NCBI GenBank assembly: GCA_963666825.2
Contig: OY763044.2
Location: 248,001-312,000 of the forward strand
DNA: 64,000 bases
DNA from: Saccharicrinis sp963666825
GTDB taxonomy: Bacteria; Bacteroidota; Bacteroidia; Bacteroidales; Marinilabiliaceae
Reading direction: 5' to 3'
Shown one piece after another: positions 63,959-64,000 of the stretch. Below the pieces are notes generated by a model. The model saw nothing but the letters and a program-made list of their open reading frames with translations. It was not told the DNA's origin and did not search any database. Within the stretch, counting starts at the first letter, position 1, and each line of letters starts with the position of its first letter. Made by a program: the position numbers and the translations under genes.

Positions 63959-64000
63959 ATGATTGAACAAACATGGCGTTGGTATGGTCCTAATGACCGT
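63959..64000 (+). CDS. uxuA: D-mannonate dehydratase, N-terminus only
   Basis: Only the first 14 codons are in the window: MIEQTWRWYGPNDR. The QTWRWYGPND block is the highly conserved N-terminus of UxuA, which dehydrates D-mannonate to 2-keto-3-deoxy-D-gluconate. The gene follows uxuB, as in many bacteria. The reading frame is open to the right edge. Confidence 0.8.
   Translation, partial: MIEQTWRWYGPNDR

Noticed and set aside
1..64000. CRISPR arrays, tRNA/rRNA genes, insertion sequences, prophage
   Set aside because: I read the intergenic regions on both strands and saw no regularly spaced direct repeats, cloverleaf sequences, transposase or phage structural genes.

Overview
This window comes from an AT-rich Bacteroidota genome, most likely a marine or anaerobic Bacteroidales/Marinilabiliales-type organism. 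The evidence is a SusC/SusD pair with a STN-domain transducer, FecR anti-sigma and ECF sigma factor, a BACON-domain lipoprotein, AraC regulators with membrane-embedded sensor halves, SDR-type uxuB beside uxuA, and the near absence of strong Shine-Dalgarno sequences. No lineage-specific marker gene was seen, so the order-level placement is inference. No rRNA, tRNA, CRISPR array or transposase was recognised.

Layout. (1) 1-4.5 kb: a truncated voltage-gated ion channel overlaps a protein with a SAP-like segment and a PD-(D/E)XK nuclease end, followed by an OLD-family ATPase/TOPRIM nuclease. This is a candidate anti-phage or genome-conflict module. (2) 4.6-5.9 kb: a G-rich tract without a convincing gene, containing an attC-like imperfect hairpin. 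(3) 5.9-10.2 kb: redox functions. A YhdH-type quinone oxidoreductase diverges from a HxlR regulator across a perfect palindrome; a Crp/Fnr regulator, a 2[4Fe-4S] ferredoxin, a flavodoxin-fold oxidoreductase, a DUF4405 membrane protein and a metallo-beta-lactamase-fold hydrolase follow. (4) 10.3-21.7 kb: a small polysaccharide utilisation locus (ECF sigma, FecR, SusC, SusD on the minus strand; BACON/triple-repeat lipoprotein and a GH3 on the plus strand). (5) 21.9-33.6 kb: a membrane AraC regulator, a small secreted protein, a tolC-hlyD-RND-outer-membrane-protein efflux operon, a DUF2141 protein and a second membrane AraC regulator. (6) 34.3-64.0 kb: a long plus-strand glycoside catabolic cluster.

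The 34-64 kb cluster begins with a TonB-dependent receptor that has no SusD partner. It then encodes a beta-glucuronidase, two GH2 beta-galactosidase-like enzymes, three further families of exo-acting glycosidase (two GH3, GH106-like, GH78-like), an esterase, two short-chain dehydrogenases, a GH43, a sugar-binding periplasmic protein, phosphofructokinase, and the fructuronate reductase and mannonate dehydratase of uronate catabolism. No polysaccharide lyase, sulfatase or unsaturated glucuronyl hydrolase is visible. The set fits stepwise trimming of a short rhamnose/galactose/glucuronate glycan, with the glucuronate fed to 2-keto-3-deoxygluconate. The receptor type and the extra dehydrogenases suggest that the substrate could be a glycoconjugate with a non-sugar aglycone, such as a saponin, rather than a long polysaccharide. 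That is a hypothesis.

The most unusual non-coding signal is a family of leader elements upstream of the susD, susC and RND efflux genes. Each places the start codon opposite a complementary segment with exactly 22 nt between the arms in four cases. The arms covary (CACATG/CATGTG versus CAGATG/CATCTG), and in front of the RND gene the unit is tandemly duplicated.
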